Shown piece after piece: positions 52,672 through 60,263 of a stretch of 60,278 bases of DNA. Every line of letters begins with the position of its first letter. The first letter of the stretch is position 1. Origin of the DNA: Synergistaceae bacterium (GTDB lineage: Bacteria > Synergistota > Synergistia > Synergistales > Aminobacteriaceae); the NCBI GenBank assembly GCA_017443985.1, contig JAFSXR010000018.1:1-60278 (forward strand), read 5' to 3'. The notes below the pieces were generated by a model. That model had not been told where the DNA came from. It made no database searches and saw only the letters and a program-made list of their open reading frames with translations. Made by a program: the position numbers and the translations under genes.

Positions 52672-52703
52672 GTCGCTCCCTTTTCGGGAGCGTGGAGTCA
52701 AAT
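52672..52703 (+). repeat. Solitary type I-C-like CRISPR repeat
   Basis: A 32-bp unit starting GTCGCTCCC, with stem CGCTCCC/GGGAGCG around TTTTC and the tail TGGAGTCAAAT. It matches the form of type I-C repeats (GTCGC-stem-GCGTGGATTGAAAY) in length, stem position and tail, with about two tail differences. No second copy, leader or cas gene is seen. The stop codon of the symporter gene (TCA on this strand, 52698-52700) lies in the tail. Confidence 0.5.
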
Positions 52704-54122
52704 TGCCAAAGATAAAAACATAGCGGCGAATGAAAAAATTATTCCGCAGGTCGAGGCATTTAATTTCATAAAGCCAAAATCCACGACGTGGGCAGCCGTA
52801 TCAAGAGTCCCGATAAAAAGATTCACGCTCCCTGAACTGCTCTCGTAGAATGTTATAAATAACGTCAGCGCGATCCCGGCCAAAGCGGCGAAAACTGCCC
52901 CCTTATTTGAAGCTTTTTTCGTGAAGAGTCCGAAAACTAACGGAGCCGACAGAGAGACGCTCATCAAAGAATAAAATATAGTGAGCGCGGATATAATGCT
53001 CTCAAGCCTCAACGCCAGAAATATTCCTAAAAGGCCGCAGACAATCGTAACAACACGCGAAAGTTTCAATAAATTTATGTCAGAAATTTTCGGATTAAAA
53101 AATCTTTTATAAATATCATTCGTCAAAGAGCCTGCAAGCATATATAAAACAGTGTCCGCCGTGCTGACTTCAGCAGCAAAAATAGCGGCAAGCGCCATCG
53201 ACGCGACAAAGAACGGCATCATATTTTTCATGGCGGTCGGGAGTGCAAGGTCAGCCCTCGTTAAATCAGGAAAGCAGGCGAACGCAGCCATGCCTATAAT
53301 TACAGGAATAATCGCAAAAATTAATTGAACGAGACCGTTTAAGGCCGTGCCGATTTTTATAGCCCGCTCGTCTTTTGCCGCGAAAACTTTTCCGATTAAG
53401 CCCGGCGATATAAAAAACGACGGGACCAGCATAACAATATAGCCTATTATTGCCGTGCTGCCCATGCCGTAAAAATCAAAGTACGAAGGATTTTTAATAT
53501 GCTCTCTAATTCCCTCAAGGCCCCCCGAAAAATTCCATACAAACGGCAAAGCCACGACGAAGCCGGCCAAAATCACGGCGACTTCGACAATGTTGACCAT
53601 AGCCCCCGATAAAAGGCCGCCTGCCGCAAAATATAAAGTCGTTACGACCGCGCCCGTAATAACTCCGTAAGCCTTAGGAACTCCGGCGACAACCTCTAAA
53701 ATCCATGCTATGCCGAGCAGCTGCCCGGAGAATAACGCGAGCGTCCCCACCGCCATCATGACTGAAATAATCCCTGAAAAAAATTTGCTGTAACGCTTGT
53801 CTAAATAGTCGCTCAACGTGTAGAAATTATTTTCACGCGCAATCCGCCATATTTTCGGTCCGACAATGAACGCTAAAATTAATGAGCCTATACCCGCGCT
53901 GCCTATCCACCACCACGCGCTGAGCCCGTAACGGTAAGCAAGAGCCGCCACTCCGACGGTTGACCCTGCGCCCAAGTTCGCGGCGATTAAGGTTGTGAAT
54001 AAAAGCCCTGAGTTAAAATTTCTGCCTGCCACGAAAAAATCAGAAGCAGTTTTCGCTTTTCTGCCAATGTACGCGCCGAGCGCGATTAAAATTAAAGCAT
54101 AAAGAACAATGAAAGCCAGCAT
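52698..54122 (-). CDS. Sodium:solute symporter (SSS family)
   Basis: A 474-residue permease with about 13 hydrophobic segments and the SSS pattern: SDFFVAGRNFNSGLLFTTLIAANLGAGSTVG, an inner repeat with PKIWRIARENNFYTLSDYLDKRYSK, and ALAAIFAAEVSTADTVLYMLAGSLTNDIYKRF-type Na+-site residues. It belongs to the proline/pantothenate symporter class; substrate unknown. The last codons run into the CRISPR-like repeat. Confidence 0.88.
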   Translation of the reverse strand: MLAFIVLYALILIALGAYIGRKAKTASDFFVAGRNFNSGLLFTTLIAANLGAGSTVGVAALAYRYGLSAWWWIGSAGIGSLILAFIVGPKIWRIARENNFYTLSDYLDKRYSKFFSGIISVMMAVGTLALFSGQLLGIAWILEVVAGVPKAYGVITGAVVTTLYFAAGGLLSGAMVNIVEVAVILAGFVVALPFVWNFSGGLEGIREHIKNPSYFDFYGMGSTAIIGYIVMLVPSFFISPGLIGKVFAAKDERAIKIGTALNGLVQLIFAIIPVIIGMAAFACFPDLTRADLALPTAMKNMMPFFVASMALAAIFAAEVSTADTVLYMLAGSLTNDIYKRFFNPKISDINLLKLSRVVTIVCGLLGIFLALRLESIISALTIFYSLMSVSLSAPLVFGLFTKKASNKGAVFAALAGIALTLFITFYESSSGSVNLFIGTLDTAAHVVDFGFMKLNASTCGIIFSFAAMFLSLAI

Positions 54123-54233
54123 AAAAAATTTTTCCTTCCTAAAATTATTTTTTGGACATAACTACAAAAAACCCTGTCCAGCGTATATATTCTGAACAGG
54201 GGATTAATTTCTTCCGTATTCTAAAAATTTTTT

Positions 54234-54307
54234 TGGCTGGGGAACAGGGATTCGAACCCCGATTACCTGATCCAGAGTCAGGCGTGCTGCCGTTGCACCA
54301 TTCCCCA
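54234..54307 (-). tRNA. tRNA-Gln (CTG)
   Basis: On the minus strand: acceptor TGGGGAA/TTCCCCA, anticodon stem CCTGA/TCAGG with loop CTCTGGA and anticodon CTG; T arm GGGG-TTCGAAT-CCCT; encoded CCA. Confidence 0.95.
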
Positions 54308-54346
54308 AGAGGTCATTATTTTTTTTGCTCTCGTGAGCACCAGAGA

Positions 54347-54374
54347 ATTTTATCAGGTTAATTAAAAAAGTCAA
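54347..54374 (-). promoter_or_regulatory. Promoter of tRNA-Gln
   Basis: On the minus strand TTGACT, 16 bp, TAAAAT, about 40 bp before the tRNA. Confidence 0.65.
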
Positions 54375-54436
54375 ATTTTTTTACGGCGATGGGGGTTATA
54401 ATTACGGCAAAAAAATTAAAGGCGGTGAAATTTATA

Positions 54437-55117
54437 ATGCTTACGTTAAACGCACTCGGCAGACATGGAGCGGAGCTCGTGAATTTTTTTCGCGGTTCTC
54501 TCAAAGAAAGTGAGAACGAGTTAAAAATTTTAATTGACGGCCCGATACAGGTTGAAGAGATCAGAAAATTTCTTGAGCCTCTCGGATTTTCTGATTTTAT
54601 TTTGGAAGATGACGACGGAAATTTATATTTAATGACCTCCCGTAAGAGTAAGAGTGAAGAAAAAGAAATTGCCGTAACTGAATCGGCTCCTATTGTCAAA
54701 GCTGACGCGCCTGTCCAGGCACAGACGCAGCAGCCGGAAAAACTTTCAACCCCTAAAGAAATTAACATCAATAAAGAGATAAATATAAAAATAAAACATT
54801 CGACGGGCGTTTTAATTTCGTGCGGACCGGGAAAATATAAAAATATTTTTATGAAAAAAATTTTAATGTCCCTTGTTAAGTCAAAAATAAAACCTGAAGT
54901 TCTTGGCCTGATGAACGGAGCTGTGAACTTGGCCGTTTATAATTCAGCCGCCTGCGACTGCCTGAAAGAACTTGAGGCCGCCGGAGTCAAAATTTTAATT
55001 TCCGAGTCATGTGCCGATTTAATGGGAGTAACGGAAACCATAGGGGCCGGAAATCTTGTTGACATGAGCGAAATTTTTGAAGAAATTTTTTCCTGCGAAA
55101 AAGTAATAAGTTTATAA
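54437..55117 (+). CDS. YedF-like protein with degenerate TusA domain
   Basis: A 226-residue protein with the layout of the YedF sulfurtransferase-like family linked to selenium metabolism: an N-terminal TusA/SirA-like domain (1-70), a linker, and a DsrE-like C-terminal domain (125-226; GVKILISESCADLMGV, VDMSEIFEEIF). The TusA active-site CPxP is absent: LNALGRHGAELV stands where LDxxGLxCPxPV is expected. In the C-terminal domain one Cys remains in the usual GTCLxYY place. ATG 54437 follows AGGCGGTG; an earlier in-frame start lacks homology. Confidence 0.75.
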   Translation: MLTLNALGRHGAELVNFFRGSLKESENELKILIDGPIQVEEIRKFLEPLGFSDFILEDDDGNLYLMTSRKSKSEEKEIAVTESAPIVKADAPVQAQTQQPEKLSTPKEININKEINIKIKHSTGVLISCGPGKYKNIFMKKILMSLVKSKIKPEVLGLMNGAVNLAVYNSAACDCLKELEAAGVKILISESCADLMGVTETIGAGNLVDMSEIFEEIFSCEKVISL

Positions 55118-55173
55118 TTATGGGCGGTGAAAATTTCAGCCGCAAATATGAATTTTAACGGGAGGTAATTTTC

Positions 55174-55710
55174 TTGGCTTATAAGTTAGGAGAAGTAATA
55201 ATTTCACGCGACACAATAGCACGGCGCGTTAAAGAAATGGCCGACGAAATCGCAAAGGACAACGGGCATGATAAAAGTCTCGTAGTTGTCGGAATATTGA
55301 CCGGAGCGTCGTTTTTTCTGACAGACTTAGTCAGAGAGATGCCGGAAGATTTAGATGTCAGAGTGGATTTTATGTCCGTAGCTTCATACGGGGACAGCAC
55401 GGAAAGCAGCGGTGTCGTGAGAATTTTTCATGACCTCAAGACAAATATCGAGGGCAAGAATGTCATCGTAGTCGAAGATATCGTAGACTCCGGCCTGACG
55501 CTGGCACACTTGACGGAACTGCTCAAAGGGAGAAATCCTGCAAGCCTTAAGGTCTGCGTGCTTCTTGACAAGTACGAACGCCGCAAGACTGAAGTTAAAG
55601 TTGACTACTGCGGCTTCAGAATACCTGATAAATTTGTCGTCGGCTACGGGCTTGACTACGCAGGAAGGTGGAGGCACCTTAAAGATATTAAATACGTCGT
55701 TGAAGAATAA
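55174..55710 (+). CDS. hpt: Hypoxanthine phosphoribosyltransferase
   Basis: A 178-residue purine salvage enzyme making IMP/GMP from hypoxanthine/guanine and PRPP. Motifs: VVVGILTGASFFLTDLVREM, VRVDFMSVASYGDSTESSG, the PRPP-binding VIVVEDIVDSGLTL, and the C-terminal FVVGYGLDYAGRWRHL. The start is TTG with GGGAGG upstream. It is followed by a small promoter and terminator and the R3 element. Confidence 0.95.
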   Translation: MAYKLGEVIISRDTIARRVKEMADEIAKDNGHDKSLVVVGILTGASFFLTDLVREMPEDLDVRVDFMSVASYGDSTESSGVVRIFHDLKTNIEGKNVIVVEDIVDSGLTLAHLTELLKGRNPASLKVCVLLDKYERRKTEVKVDYCGFRIPDKFVVGYGLDYAGRWRHLKDIKYVVEE

Positions 55711-55714
55711 TTTT

Positions 55715-55743
55715 TTGTTATAAAAAAACACCTGTGATATAAT
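55715..55743 (+). promoter_or_regulatory. Promoter-like -35/-10 pair after hpt
   Basis: TTGTTA, 17 bp, TATAAT. The -10 ends only 9 bp before a strong terminator hairpin, so any RNA from it would be about 30 nt unless read-through occurs into R3. Confidence 0.5.
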
Positions 55744-55752
55744 AAACGCATG

Positions 55753-55785
55753 ACAGCTTCGGAAAATACCGGAGCTGTTTTTTTG
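55753..55785 (+). terminator. Terminator of hpt, directly before R3
   Basis: ACAGCTTCGG pairs with CCGGAGCTGT (one G.T) around AAAATA, followed by seven T. Confidence 0.85.
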
Positions 55786-55905
55786 CAACTACTTTTACAC
55801 TTACAAAAATCTTAAAAATTTTCATAGCACATAAAATTTTACGAAGGAATTAAAAAAATAAGATCGCAAATTTTTTAGAAGGCTCTCTAAAAATTTTGAG
55901 CCGTG
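55779..55905 (+). repeat. Dispersed ~120-bp element, copy R3
   Basis: TTTTTTGCAACTAC, then TTTTACAC-TTAC, AAAAATCTTAAAAATTTT, ATAAAATTTTACGAAG and ATTAAAAAAATAAGATCGC. Closest to R1. It lies between convergent hpt and the AEC permease gene. Confidence 0.7.
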
Positions 55906-55928
55906 ATTTTTAAGTGCTTAATTAAAAA

Positions 55929-56873
55929 TTAAATTAACATGCAGATAAACGGGATTGTAAGGACTGAAAATAAATTTTGAATAAACATGGCTTTTGCCGC
56001 GAAATTTATATTTCCGTGATACATTTCACAGACTACGGCAGTTATGCTTGCAGCCGGCATAGCGACAACCAAGACCAGCACGGCGGCCACTAAGGGATTT
56101 GAACTCAACGGAAAAATTTTTAGTAAAAGGCAAAGCATTACAGGGTAAATAATCAGACTGAACAGAGCATTAGTCCACGCATGAATATTTCTAAAAATTT
56201 TAGAGCTTTTAGTGTGAGCCAGAGCCACTCCGATCATCGTCATTGAAAGCGGCGTTGTTATGTTTGAAAGATAATTCAGCGGCGTTGCAACTGTGTCGGG
56301 AATAATAATGCGGCCGAAATAAAATATTAAACTAAGTACCGTAGCGATATTTATTCCGCTGAAAATTACTGACTTAATGTCCATTTTTTTGCCGGCCTGC
56401 GAAGGGTTGTCCCTCATTATTTCCATTACGCCGACCGTGAATAAAACTATATTAAATGCTATGTTCAGCATGACTGCAAGCGCGAGACCGTTTCCGCCGA
56501 ATAAAATAAGAGAAATCGGGAAGCCCATGAAGCCGGAATTTGAAAACGTGGCCGTAAAAGCCCAAACTCCGCGACAATTCTGCGGAACTTTTAACAAAGC
56601 TGAAATATATCGCGACGCATAAAGCATCACTGCAAAAACCGCAATGCCTGCGATTGTTATTATTATGCCGTCATTAAGAAAAGCAGGGTCGTATTCTCTT
56701 TGCGCTAATGAGATAAAAATCGTGCAGGGCAAAGTTATTTTCATCAAGAACGAGGACATAACCGGCATGGCACGGTCATCAAGAATACCGCAATGAACAG
56801 CGGCATAACCGACAGCTATTAAAGAAAATAAGCTGATTAAATTTGACGCAACTGTAAAAAAATCTAAATTCAT
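55929..56873 (-). CDS. AEC-family permease (auxin efflux carrier / malate type)
   Basis: A 314-residue membrane protein with ten or so hydrophobic segments in two halves. The family's broken helix motifs are visible (FTATFSNSGFMGFPISLILFG; VAMPAASITAVVCEMYH). Such permeases export organic acids or related anions; substrate unknown. The start follows GGAGTT of a heptamer array that is also the end of metA's neighbourhood. Confidence 0.88.
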   Translation of the reverse strand: MNLDFFTVASNLISLFSLIAVGYAAVHCGILDDRAMPVMSSFLMKITLPCTIFISLAQREYDPAFLNDGIIITIAGIAVFAVMLYASRYISALLKVPQNCRGVWAFTATFSNSGFMGFPISLILFGGNGLALAVMLNIAFNIVLFTVGVMEIMRDNPSQAGKKMDIKSVIFSGINIATVLSLIFYFGRIIIPDTVATPLNYLSNITTPLSMTMIGVALAHTKSSKIFRNIHAWTNALFSLIIYPVMLCLLLKIFPLSSNPLVAAVLVLVVAMPAASITAVVCEMYHGNINFAAKAMFIQNLFSVLTIPFICMLI

Positions 56874-56906
56874 AACTCCTAACTCCTAATTCCTAACTCC
56901 TAATTC
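56873..56906 (-). repeat. Heptamer array shared by metA end and AEC permease start
   Basis: Five units (ACTCCTA x2, ATTCCTA, ACTCCTA, ATTCTTT). They encode the MetA C-terminal ELGVRN and its stop, and supply the GGAG before the permease ATG. Confidence 0.8.
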
Positions 56907-57821
56907 TTTAATATTTCTTGCGTCGTAGGGTGTTTGCTGGTAGACAAAATAATTCAGCCAGTTTGAATACAATAAATTCGCGCTTGACCGCCACGTGCAG
57001 ACGGGCTGCTTCGAGTCGTCATCATCGGGAAAATAATTCTTAGGCATTTGTATCGGAAGGCCCGCGTTTTTATCGCGCCAGTATTCAAGAGCTAAAGTTT
57101 CCGGGTCGTATTCTGAATGGCCAAGCACAAAAATCTGCCTGCCCTCGTTCGTAGATATGACATATAGTCCTGCCTCGTCGCTCTCGGCTAAAATTTTCAG
57201 CGCAGGAATTTTCAGCACATCATGCTTCATTATCGTAGTATGCCGCGAATGAGGGACCATGAAAACATCGTCAGAGCCTCGAAATAAAATTGAGCCCTTG
57301 TGAGTAACTCTATGCCTAAAGACCCCGAATAATTTTTGAGGCAGATGAATTTTCACAATCCCGTAATGATAAAACAATCCGGCCTGCGCTCCCCAGCAAA
57401 TATGAAAAGTGCTATGAACGTGGCTCTTGCTCCATTCCATTATCTCGCAGAGTTCCGGCCAGTACGCTACTTCCTCAAACGCTAATTCTTCAACGGGCGC
57501 ACCCGTTATAATCATGCCGTCAAAGAAATCGTCTTTAACGCTGTCGAAAGTTTTATAGAACGCGAGCATGTGTTCAATAGGCGTATGCTTGGGAACTCTT
57601 CCGCGCATCGTCAATAAATCTATTTCAACTTGAAGGGGAGTGTTGCCCAGAAGCCGCGCTAATTGAGTTTCAGTTGTAATCTTCGTGGGCATTAAGTTCA
57701 AAATTAAAATTCTTAACGGGCGGATATCCTGAGACATTGCCCGTCTTTGTGTCATTACAAAAATATTTTCACGTTCGAGAACGTTGACTGCCGGCAAATC
57801 GCCGGGAATATTAATCGGCAT
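56886..57821 (-). CDS. metA: Homoserine O-acyltransferase, predicted acetyl-specific
   Basis: A 311-residue class I glutamine-amidotransferase-like enzyme starting methionine synthesis. The catalytic triad is recognisable: Cys142 in [12 protein letters not shown], His in [12 protein letters not shown] and the following Glu. Residue 111, which decides acyl-CoA preference in this family, is Glu in [15 protein letters not shown]; Glu predicts acetyl-CoA, whereas Gly (as in E. coli) gives succinyl. So homoserine O-acetyltransferase is likely. The last six residues (ELGVRN) come from a heptamer array. Confidence 0.92.
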   Translation of the reverse strand: MPINIPGDLPAVNVLERENIFVMTQRRAMSQDIRPLRILILNLMPTKITTETQLARLLGNTPLQVEIDLLTMRGRVPKHTPIEHMLAFYKTFDSVKDDFFDGMIITGAPVEELAFEEVAYWPELCEIMEWSKSHVHSTFHICWGAQAGLFYHYGIVKIHLPQKLFGVFRHRVTHKGSILFRGSDDVFMVPHSRHTTIMKHDVLKIPALKILAESDEAGLYVISTNEGRQIFVLGHSEYDPETLALEYWRDKNAGLPIQMPKNYFPDDDDSKQPVCTWRSSANLLYSNWLNYFVYQQTPYDARNIKELGVRN

Positions 57822-57839
57822 TTTTTATTAAATCAAAAA

Positions 57840-59246
57840 TTATTCTTCCGGCTTTTGCGTGAACATCTGAATGAAAACTTTATGCGTCTCACGCGGAAGA
57901 AGCCTGTAGCCCCGTTTCTCTTTTGTCATCCAGACAGAATAATCTTTATAGAAAGAAGCAGCCATAGCGAGCAGAGATTTCTTTTTGTTTTCCTTTATGC
58001 CCTCGTAGGGAGTTTTTAATTTCCTGTCCTCGTCGCTGTCCCATCTGAAAGTTCCCAGAGCGTAACTGACGGCCTTGTCCTCTCCGCCGACGGGGAACGC
58101 AGGCATTAAAAGCGTATGGTCTGACCAGTCATAAGTCCCTAAGCCCTGACCGGGCACGAAAATAATTCGCGGTATTCCGTACATTCTGACGCGGGGCACG
58201 TTGAACATGTCCATGTCGCCGGAATTAAACTCGCGGAAAATTTCATAGTCTTTAGCGTAGTCAATCGGCGTTGAGTCCGGCTGGCATAAAAGCGACGTAT
58301 CACATCGGGCATTTTTCGCCGGGACCGTCAAATATTCGCGCTTCTTGGCCAGCATTGCTTTCAATTCGCCGCGCCTCATCTGTGGGGACATTTCCGCGCA
58401 GCTCTCCGTGATTTTTTTAGAGCGTCTTGCAATTTTCACCGCGTCAATCTGCGAGTATAAAATTTTTTTCGCAATGATCCTTGTTTTTTCGTGAATGGCC
58501 GTGAATTTTTCGATTTGAGGCAGGGGCAGGGGCTTTTCCTCGTTTTTGTTTGCCGACGAGACCATTAAAAGCATGCTTTTTTCTGCATCGAGATATGCTT
58601 TTCTCTGCTGTGCTAATTTTTGCCTCGTTGCTTCGTCGCCCTCGCGGTATTCAGGCACGCGCATAATGACTTTCATGGTCGGAATTAAAAATTCGTCCAT
58701 TATGTCAATAGTTTGCTTGGCGTTAATTTTTGACGGGTAAGCGGAAGCGATTTTTTTGAAAAATTCGTTGCGTTCTTCCTGAGCTTTCACTAACATTTCA
58801 TTCAATCCCGCTATTCTGTTATTTAACGACATACCTATAGCAGGGTCGGGAATGGGATTGCCGGTAATCATTGCCCAACACTCAGCAATGTAATCAGAGA
58901 ACGTCATGACGGGGAAAATATCGGGAGCGCATTTTGTCTCGAAATATTTTTTAACGTCGAAAGTTTTGCTGAGAGACAGCACGCCCGGCACGCAGCCTAA
59001 ATCTATAAATAATTTTTCTTCGGCATCAAAAATTAATCTAGCCGGAGATCTCTGCGTCTGCGCGTCAACGATGGCAAAAACTATTTCCCAGTACGAAGCC
59101 GACATGCCAGACCAGACTTTTTGAGCCGCCGCTCTGTCTGCGTTAGTGCCGGAAGAAATTAACTGAAAATATTTCCGCGCTGATTCTTCAAGTTTCCCGT
59201 AAGCCTCTTGAACTTCGGGAACATCTTTCCATTTATCGAATGCCAT
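57840..59246 (-). CDS. Unknown soluble protein (468 aa)
   Basis: Not recognised. No signal peptide or membrane segment. The N-terminal half is helical with an acidic EEKLFIDLGCVPGV patch; the middle is Lys/Arg-rich coiled-coil-like (residues 150-320); the C-terminal third looks beta-rich (RVRMYGIPRIIFVPGQGLGTYDW, then LLMPAFPVGGEDKAVSYALG). AGGAGGAA lies before ATG. It stands alone between metA and a toxin-antitoxin module, suggesting an accessory gene. Confidence 0.75.
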   Translation of the reverse strand: MAFDKWKDVPEVQEAYGKLEESARKYFQLISSGTNADRAAAQKVWSGMSASYWEIVFAIVDAQTQRSPARLIFDAEEKLFIDLGCVPGVLSLSKTFDVKKYFETKCAPDIFPVMTFSDYIAECWAMITGNPIPDPAIGMSLNNRIAGLNEMLVKAQEERNEFFKKIASAYPSKINAKQTIDIMDEFLIPTMKVIMRVPEYREGDEATRQKLAQQRKAYLDAEKSMLLMVSSANKNEEKPLPLPQIEKFTAIHEKTRIIAKKILYSQIDAVKIARRSKKITESCAEMSPQMRRGELKAMLAKKREYLTVPAKNARCDTSLLCQPDSTPIDYAKDYEIFREFNSGDMDMFNVPRVRMYGIPRIIFVPGQGLGTYDWSDHTLLMPAFPVGGEDKAVSYALGTFRWDSDEDRKLKTPYEGIKENKKKSLLAMAASFYKDYSVWMTKEKRGYRLLPRETHKVFIQMFTQKPEE

Positions 59247-59274
59247 TATAAAAATTTTTCCTCCTTTAGATTTT

Positions 59275-59571
59275 TTATTCGTAATGCGTCCACATTCTTA
59301 TAATCCTTATAATACCCTCATAAGGTATTCCATCAGGCGATAAAAATTTTTCATTGTTTTCATGAATTTCATAAACAAGTCTGTGCTTAATATTGATACG
59401 TCTTGAATAACTGCCCCGTAAATCTCATAATAATTTTTCATATTCAGGCGGAGTTTGAAAAGGATTTAGAGCAATAATATTCAAGATTTCTTTTACCTTT
59501 TTCTCAAGCCCAGCATGTTTAATCAATTTCATATCTTTTTGTGCTTGTTTTGTCAATTTAACAAGATACAT
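59275..59571 (-). pseudogene. YoeB/Txe-type toxin gene with in-frame TGA
   Basis: A 98-codon frame reading MYLVKLTKQAQKDMKLIKHA ... NPFQTPPEYEKLL, then TGA at codon 49 (59425-59427), then DLRGSYSRRINIKHRLVYEI ... IIRMWTHYE and TAA. Both halves match the YoeB/Txe mRNA-interferase family, including the C-terminal HY. Where the family has a Gly (LVGDL), this gene has TGA, one base from GGA. ATG lies directly after the antitoxin stop (TAAATG). Probably a nonsense-killed toxin; stop read-through cannot be excluded. Confidence 0.82.
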
Positions 59572-59832
59572 TTACCATTCCTTGTTCGGGTCATACGTTT
59601 TACATTCGGACAAAGGTTCATTTCTTGCCTCAATAATACTTTCAACCATGCCGGGAATTGAATATAAATACATAGTCTCTTGTATGGAGTTCCATTCTTC
59701 TTCAGAAATTAAGACGGCGTTTTTTCCATCTTCATTTTCATTGACAATTATCACAGGCGTATAACCGTCATTAACATTTTCGACAAGCTGATATAAATTC
59801 TTCTGTGCTTTTGTTATTGTCGTTGCTGTCAT
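59572..59832 (-). CDS. Phd/YefM-family antitoxin
   Basis: An 86-residue antitoxin. N-terminal DNA-binding half, TATTITKAQKNLYQLVENVN and TPVIIVNENEDGKNAVLISEEEW, as in YefM; the C-terminal tail (MVESIIEARNEPLSECKTYD) is the toxin-binding type. Stop and toxin start touch (TAAATG). It should repress its own operon, and appears intact although its toxin is broken. Confidence 0.87.
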   Translation of the reverse strand: MTATTITKAQKNLYQLVENVNDGYTPVIIVNENEDGKNAVLISEEEWNSIQETMYLYSIPGMVESIIEARNEPLSECKTYDPNKEW

Positions 59833-59852
59833 TTCTTTTGCTCCCTGTCGTT

Positions 59853-60263
59853 TTATCTTAAAATAAATTTTTCTCCCGAAAATAAAGCCATTTTATAATC
59901 ATTTCTATCCGTATGCTGTAATTTTATATTATTACGTTCAGCAAAATTTTTTATCGTTGATACTGTCTCTTCATAACCTTCGCCCGTTGACGGATTAAAA
60001 GAAAAACCGTTTAAGAAATCCGCAAAATTTTTGCGCTGTTGTAATTCGCAACTTGAAAGATATTCATTCATTTTTTTGCGGTAATCTTCCATGAGCTTTA
60101 CGGACTGCTTTAATAATTCTGCTGCTCTGTTGTGCTGTTCTGCGTTTAATTTTGCTTTATTAATTATTTCACGCGCTGACATTACAACTTGGCTTGCGAC
60201 CATGTAAACAACTACGGGCAGACAAGGATTGACGGATTTTAAGGCTATTTCAAAACCTTTCAT
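59853..60263 (-). CDS. Unknown protein at window edge (136 aa)
   Basis: Not recognised. ATG at 60263 lies 15 bp from the window edge, so a longer start outside is possible. N-terminal hydrophobic stretch (PCLPVVVYMVASQVVMS), then a helical Lys/Glu-rich middle and a C-terminal YEETVSTIKNFAERNNIKLQ. It ends 20 bp before the antitoxin gene on the same strand, and may be cargo carried with it. Confidence 0.6.
   Translation of the reverse strand: MKGFEIALKSVNPCLPVVVYMVASQVVMSAREIINKAKLNAEQHNRAAELLKQSVKLMEDYRKKMNEYLSSCELQQRKNFADFLNGFSFNPSTGEGYEETVSTIKNFAERNNIKLQHTDRNDYKMALFSGEKFILR

Noticed and set aside
52524..52703. CRISPR array downstream of tRNA-Pro
   Set aside because: Only one repeat-like unit is present; no second repeat at a spacer distance, no leader and no cas genes.
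55384..55788. 134-codon minus-strand frame opposite hpt
   Set aside because: Runs through the hpt terminator and antisense to conserved motifs; no homology recognised.
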